The notes under the pieces: generated by a model
Seen by the model: only the letters and a program-made list of their open reading frames with translations
What the model was told of the DNA's origin: nothing
Database searches by the model: none
Part shown: positions 14,867 to 17,588 of the stretch, piece after piece
How positions within the stretch are numbered: the first letter of the stretch is position 1
Layout: each line of letters starts with the position of its first letter
Source of the DNA: an uncultured Roseiflexaceae bacterium
GTDB taxonomy: Bacteria; Chloroflexota; Chloroflexia; Chloroflexales; Roseiflexaceae
NCBI GenBank assembly: GCA_937988885.1
Contig: CALKHR010000090.1
Coordinates: 1-17,588 of the forward strand
Length of the DNA: 17,588 nucleotides
Direction: 5' to 3'
Position numbers and translations under genes: made by a program

Positions 14867-17227
14867 CTAGCGCAATTGCAATTCGCGAACGTGGATGTGG
14901 GCGACATCGCCCTCGTTCAGGTTAGTGATCTCGATGCGCAAGGTGCTGAGCGGCTGTGCGCCACCCGTCAGCGGCAACTCGACATGCGGCTCGCCAGGCA
15001 GGCCACGGAACACCTGCTCGGTGATAAGCGGCTCGCCACCCGTTGCGGGCGTGGCGATGATGCGCAGCGAGAACTCCATCGCGGCGGTATCCAGCACCAG
15101 TTCACCGATGCTGCGCGGCTCGCTGAACTCGAACTCGAACACGAACGGGTTGGCTTCCATCCCGCGCAGCAGCGTGCTCACATCGCCGTCGAACACATTC
15201 ACGATCTCGCCGATATCCAACCGCGAGAAGCGCACCTGCGTCTCCTGCCCACCGACTATGACGGTTTCCTGAAGCAATTCCTGGCGCGCAGCCCGTTCGG
15301 CCTGGAAGATCTCGTCGATACCGGGCACGTAGGACAAGCGGGTGAAGTAGAAGCCCGGCAGCCCGTTCGGGTAGTACAGCACCCGTTCCGGCTCAGGCAT
15401 CACAAACTTCCCGCTATCGATGGCGCGCTGATACTCCTCGGACGTGAGCACAAAGCGGTAGCGCTCGATATTTTCGCCTTTGTAGAGCAGAAACTCATCG
15501 ACGCTGGCGAAGCGCATCTGGGCGCGCTGCGAATCGTTCAAGAAGAACCAAGCGTAGGTGTCGGTGTTGTTGGCCCACGAGGACGCGACCAAGAAGATGT
15601 CCCCGGGCGTTTTGGCCATCTCCTCGGGCAGCGCCTCGCCGAACAGTTGCTGCGCGCCGTACTGCATGCCACCCAAGCCGTAGTCGGAGAACCAGGTCGG
15701 CGCATCGACCAGGGCCGAGCGCAGCAACCCGAACGAGCACACCGCCAACAGCGCCGCCGAGCCGAGCGCCAACGGCAACTGCGGCACACGCCGCGCCAAC
15801 CAGACCCGCAGTTGCTCGGCACCCAGGCAGGCCAATAACGTGGCGGGCACCATCATCGCCAACACGCGGGTGATCGCGATCGCTACCAGTGCCGAGGAGA
15901 AGGGCGCGGCCAGCACCGCGATCAGCACCAAGCGGTGCGCCGAGGAACGCCAGTTGCGCAAGCAGACCCACAGGCCCAACAGGATCAGCGGCGCGAGCAG
16001 AAGGGGCAAGTGGCCCAAGCCCAACCAGCGGTGCCGATCCAGATCCATATTGTTCGGCAGGAACCAATAGCCGAAGCTGAGGCCGTTCAGATAATTCTGC
16101 CCGAACAGCATCACCTTCTCGGAGAAGGACAGCGGGCGCGTCCACACCGAATCGAGCGATTGCAGTTGTGCGGCGACGGCATCGGGGTAGAGCAGGCGGA
16201 AGCGCACGAACTGCACGGCCATCAGCGCGAGCAGGCCCACCGCCAACAACAGGCGGCGCAGCGGTTGGCGCAGGTGGTAGCGCAGATCAGAGAGCAGCAA
16301 CAGCACGCCACTCACCAGCATCACACCCTGGCCGTTAGTGTAGCTGTAGAACGTCATCGCGCCGAGCACGATCGCCGGGTAGAGATAGCGCGGGTCTTCG
16401 TAGCGATAGCGCAGGTAGCAGTACAGAAAGCAGGCGTAGAACGCGACCATCATCACGGTCTCGAACGCCGTGCGGGAGTGCAGAAACCAGGCCGGCAGCA
16501 CCGACAGCACCAGCGGCCCCAGCCACCAAAAGCGTATCTTGAAGATCTGCTTGAGTATCAGCGCAATCGCAATCGGCGCGAGCAGGCTCACCAGCACGCT
16601 AGTGCCCCGCGTGATCACCACCGACTTGCCGAACAGCAGCACGGGCAAGCTATGCACGTAGATGCTGAAGCTCAGGTTCCAGTTGCGATCGTTGAGGAAA
16701 TAGGGCGGCAGGAACGTGCCAGTATGATCGCGCAGACCGCGCTGCAAGAAGTCGGAGGCCAAATTCGCTTGGATCGCTTCGTCGGAGAAGAAGTAGATCG
16801 GGAAGGCGCTCAGGCCGATGAAGCGCGTGAGCAGATACACCAGCACGCCGAACGAGAACAGCAGCATCTCGGGCGTCAGCACACGCGCCCAAGGCAGCGC
16901 CGCAAGCCGTTCGGGCAAGCGAAACGCCCAGGGTTGGCGTTCGCGTGCGACAGCGGCGGGCGCTGGGGGAGCCACAGGCTCAGGGGCAGGCGACGCAGCC
17001 TCCACCGCCCGAGGCGCGGCATCCGCACCAACCGCAACCTGTGCCGTGACCTGCACAGCCACCTGCAACGTGATCGGTGTGCCGGGCGGCAGATGCAACG
17101 GCTCAGATGGCTTGATCACGCCATCCTCGTACACCGCTTGGATCGTCATCGTTGTGGGGGAGGCCGAAGCCGCCTGAGTATCGGGCTGCGATGCGTTCTC
17201 GGACGAATTGAGTGATGTATCGAGCAT
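14867..17227 (-). CDS. GT-C membrane glycosyltransferase (family 39-like) with N-terminal DUF104-like segment and C-terminal beta-sandwich
   Basis: This 786-aa polytopic protein probably transfers a sugar from a lipid-linked donor at the outer face of the membrane. Residues 28-58 (TIQAVYEDGVIKPSEPLHLP followed by PGTPITLQV) match the DUF104/AF2212-type antitoxin pattern. An Ala/Pro-rich linker (about 59-97) follows. Hydrophobic segments run from about 120 to 500, and the first extracytoplasmic loop carries FSDEA, with Asp149-Glu150 as the likely GT-C acidic pair. The soluble C-terminal part (500-786) ends in a galactose-binding-like beta-sandwich (about 665-786, NVFDGDVSTLLRG, NPFVFEFEFSEPRSIGEL). 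Acceptor and sugar are unknown. The start at 17227 fits the promoter, which would give a leader of about 30 nt; an ATG at 17149 would remove the first 26 residues but keep the DUF104-like part. Neither start has a clear Shine-Dalgarno. Confidence 0.85.
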   Translation of the reverse strand: MLDTSLNSSENASQPDTQAASASPTTMTIQAVYEDGVIKPSEPLHLPPGTPITLQVAVQVTAQVAVGADAAPRAVEAASPAPEPVAPPAPAAVARERQPWAFRLPERLAALPWARVLTPEMLLFSFGVLVYLLTRFIGLSAFPIYFFSDEAIQANLASDFLQRGLRDHTGTFLPPYFLNDRNWNLSFSIYVHSLPVLLFGKSVVITRGTSVLVSLLAPIAIALILKQIFKIRFWWLGPLVLSVLPAWFLHSRTAFETVMMVAFYACFLYCYLRYRYEDPRYLYPAIVLGAMTFYSYTNGQGVMLVSGVLLLLSDLRYHLRQPLRRLLLAVGLLALMAVQFVRFRLLYPDAVAAQLQSLDSVWTRPLSFSEKVMLFGQNYLNGLSFGYWFLPNNMDLDRHRWLGLGHLPLLLAPLILLGLWVCLRNWRSSAHRLVLIAVLAAPFSSALVAIAITRVLAMMVPATLLACLGAEQLRVWLARRVPQLPLALGSAALLAVCSFGLLRSALVDAPTWFSDYGLGGMQYGAQQLFGEALPEEMAKTPGDIFLVASSWANNTDTYAWFFLNDSQRAQMRFASVDEFLLYKGENIERYRFVLTSEEYQRAIDSGKFVMPEPERVLYYPNGLPGFYFTRLSYVPGIDEIFQAERAARQELLQETVIVGGQETQVRFSRLDIGEIVNVFDGDVSTLLRGMEANPFVFEFEFSEPRSIGELVLDTAAMEFSLRIIATPATGGEPLITEQVFRGLPGEPHVELPLTGGAQPLSTLRIEITNLNEGDVAHIHVRELQLR

Positions 17228-17264
17228 AGGTTGCGAAGCAGTTTGTCGCGCGGTTGCTCAATCT

Positions 17265-17293
17265 ATCATACGAGCAGAAACTGTCGGCGTCAA
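17265..17293 (-). promoter_or_regulatory. Sigma-70-type promoter for the glycosyltransferase gene
   Basis: TTGACG (minus strand, 17288-17293, 5/6 match) and TATGAT (17265-17270, 5/6 match) are separated by exactly 17 bp. This is the best-matching complete promoter in the window. Expected start is near 17258, giving a leader of about 30 nt to the ATG at 17227. Confidence 0.65.
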
Positions 17294-17314
17294 CCTAGAT
17301 GCAGTGAGGGCATC

Positions 17315-17340
17315 CACAGATTTCACAGATTGCACAGATT
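17315..17340. repeat. Three direct copies of CACAGATT at 9-bp spacing
   Basis: The 8-mer CACAGATT starts at 17315, 17324 and 17333, each separated by one variable base. It lies about 20 bp upstream of the glycosyltransferase -35 box. Similar CACAGATT arrays occur as dispersed noncoding sequence in various bacterial genomes (from memory, not searched). Confidence 0.75.
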
Positions 17341-17374
17341 ATGAAATATTGCATCGTTTTTTCACTGTTCTCAT

Positions 17375-17406
17375 GTCATCTCGAACAAGTTGTTAAGCGA
17401 AGTGAC
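17375..17406. repeat. Diverged partial copy of the GTCATCTCGAAC repeat
   Basis: The stretch beginning GTCATCTCGAAC and ending GCGAAGTGAC aligns directly with the left arm of the inverted repeat at 17463-17580 (shared GTCATCTCGAAC and GCGAAGT, middle diverged). It has no matching right arm nearby, so it looks like a half copy. Confidence 0.6.
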
Positions 17407-17433
17407 AAGGTGACCTGGTGACTTGGTGATGAT
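17402..17433. repeat. 8-bp tandem repeat of the GTGAC-NNG type
   Basis: Four back-to-back 8-bp units begin at 17402, 17410, 17418 and 17426. The first three are GTGAC followed by AAG, CTG or TTG; the fourth (GTGATGAT) is degenerate. The array overlaps the end of the preceding repeat copy. Confidence 0.7.
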
Positions 17434-17462
17434 GCGGCATCGAAAAAGCAAAGAAAAGCACT

Positions 17463-17580
17463 GTCATCTCGAACGAGCCGTCAGGCGAAGTAAGAGATCT
17501 CATCGCTGAAAGCATCGCACTGTGCTATGGATACACTTTGAGATTCTTCACTCCGTGCTACGCACTCCGTTCAGAATGAC
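17463..17580. repeat. Imperfect inverted repeat, likely dispersed palindromic element
   Basis: The left arm (17463 to about 17501, beginning GTCATCTCGAAC and ending GAGATCTC) is matched by the reverse complement of the right arm (17540-17580, beginning GAGATTCTTCAC and ending TTCAGAATGAC). The arms are about 40 bp and enclose about 38 bp. It has no coding capacity. The arms resemble the GTCATTCTGAAC...GAATCTC dispersed repeats seen in many bacterial genomes, as far as I recall; it could form a long RNA or DNA hairpin. Confidence 0.65.
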
Positions 17581-17588
17581 CCTGGAAA

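Larger units (their letters stand above)
17228..17588. other. Noncoding right edge: promoter plus layered small repeats
   Basis: No credible gene is seen. From left to right it holds the promoter of the glycosyltransferase gene, a triple CACAGATT repeat, a partial repeat copy, an 8-bp tandem repeat and a large imperfect inverted repeat. The window ends here, so what lies beyond is unknown. Confidence 0.6.

Noticed and set aside
14849..15838. Plus-strand open frame of 329 codons opposite the glycosyltransferase C-terminus
   Set aside because: Shadow frame, low-complexity charged translation, no start signals.
15935..17215. Long plus-strand open frame (426 codons) opposite the glycosyltransferase gene
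   Set aside because: Translation is dominated by Gln, Arg and His with no domain or ribosome-binding site, while the minus strand codes clear transmembrane helices with a GT-C motif.
14716..17227. Glycosyltransferase and PBP as a single operon
   Set aside because: The gap is about 150 nt and contains an extended -10 element (14837-14845) placed to drive the PBP gene, so independent transcription is at least as likely. Read-through is not excluded.
17315..17433. CRISPR-like appearance of the right-edge repeats
   Set aside because: Repeat units are 8 bp with spacers of one base or none, and no cas genes are present. These are small tandem or dispersed repeats, not repeat-spacer units.
1..17588. 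tRNA, rRNA or riboswitch
   Set aside because: I looked for tRNA-like cloverleaf ends, rRNA-conserved stretches and known riboswitch cores in the gaps between genes and saw none. A covariance-model scan would be the decisive test.

Overview
The window is GC-rich bacterial chromosome with nine confidently recognised protein genes. Eight lie on the minus strand and one (pgl) on the plus strand. The best guess at the source is a Chloroflexota bacterium, class Chloroflexia (Chloroflexus/Roseiflexus/Herpetosiphon-like). The basis is the type of secreted M36 protease, whose C-terminus ends LYLPVVGR, the style of the sigma factor and class A PBP, and a noncoding right edge built from small dispersed repeats. 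This is inference; no rRNA or marker gene is present to settle it. No phage, plasmid, transposase or CRISPR array is visible.

Layout, left to right. 74-4450 (-): a large secreted fungalysin-type (M36) metallopeptidase with a PA insertion and a mosaic C-terminal tail. 4451-4918: an AT-rich noncoding stretch. 4919-5962 (-): a primary-like sigma-70 factor. 6302-7354 (-): a trans-polyprenyl diphosphate synthase. 7585-8538 (-): a zinc ribbon-Nudix-GNAT fusion. 8603-9244 (-): a histidine phosphatase, probably co-transcribed with the Nudix gene from a promoter with a perfect TATAAT. 9401-10156 (+): 6-phosphogluconolactonase, divergent from the phosphatase. 10319-11953 (-): a YtcJ-type amidohydrolase, convergent with pgl. 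12133-14715 (-): a class A penicillin-binding protein. 14867-17227 (-): a GT-C membrane glycosyltransferase whose N-terminus carries a DUF104-like antitoxin-type segment. 17228-17588: noncoding, holding a good promoter for the glycosyltransferase and then three layers of small repeats.

The genes are mostly housekeeping and separately promoted rather than one pathway. Envelope functions dominate: peptidoglycan polymerisation (PBP), membrane glycosylation (GT-C), polyprenyl lipid supply (for quinones or lipid carriers) and secreted proteolysis (M36). Pgl belongs to the oxidative pentose phosphate pathway. Sigma-70-like promoters can be read upstream of five transcription units. Gene ends are marked by strong hairpins that mostly lack U-tracts.

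I did not find a coherent undescribed multi-gene system. The most unusual items are the DUF104-like/GT-C/beta-sandwich fusion, the zinc ribbon-Nudix-GNAT fusion, the mosaic protease with its distinctive C-terminal tail, a possible small ORF with a strong Shine-Dalgarno between the Nudix and prenyl synthase genes, and the layered repeats at the right edge.
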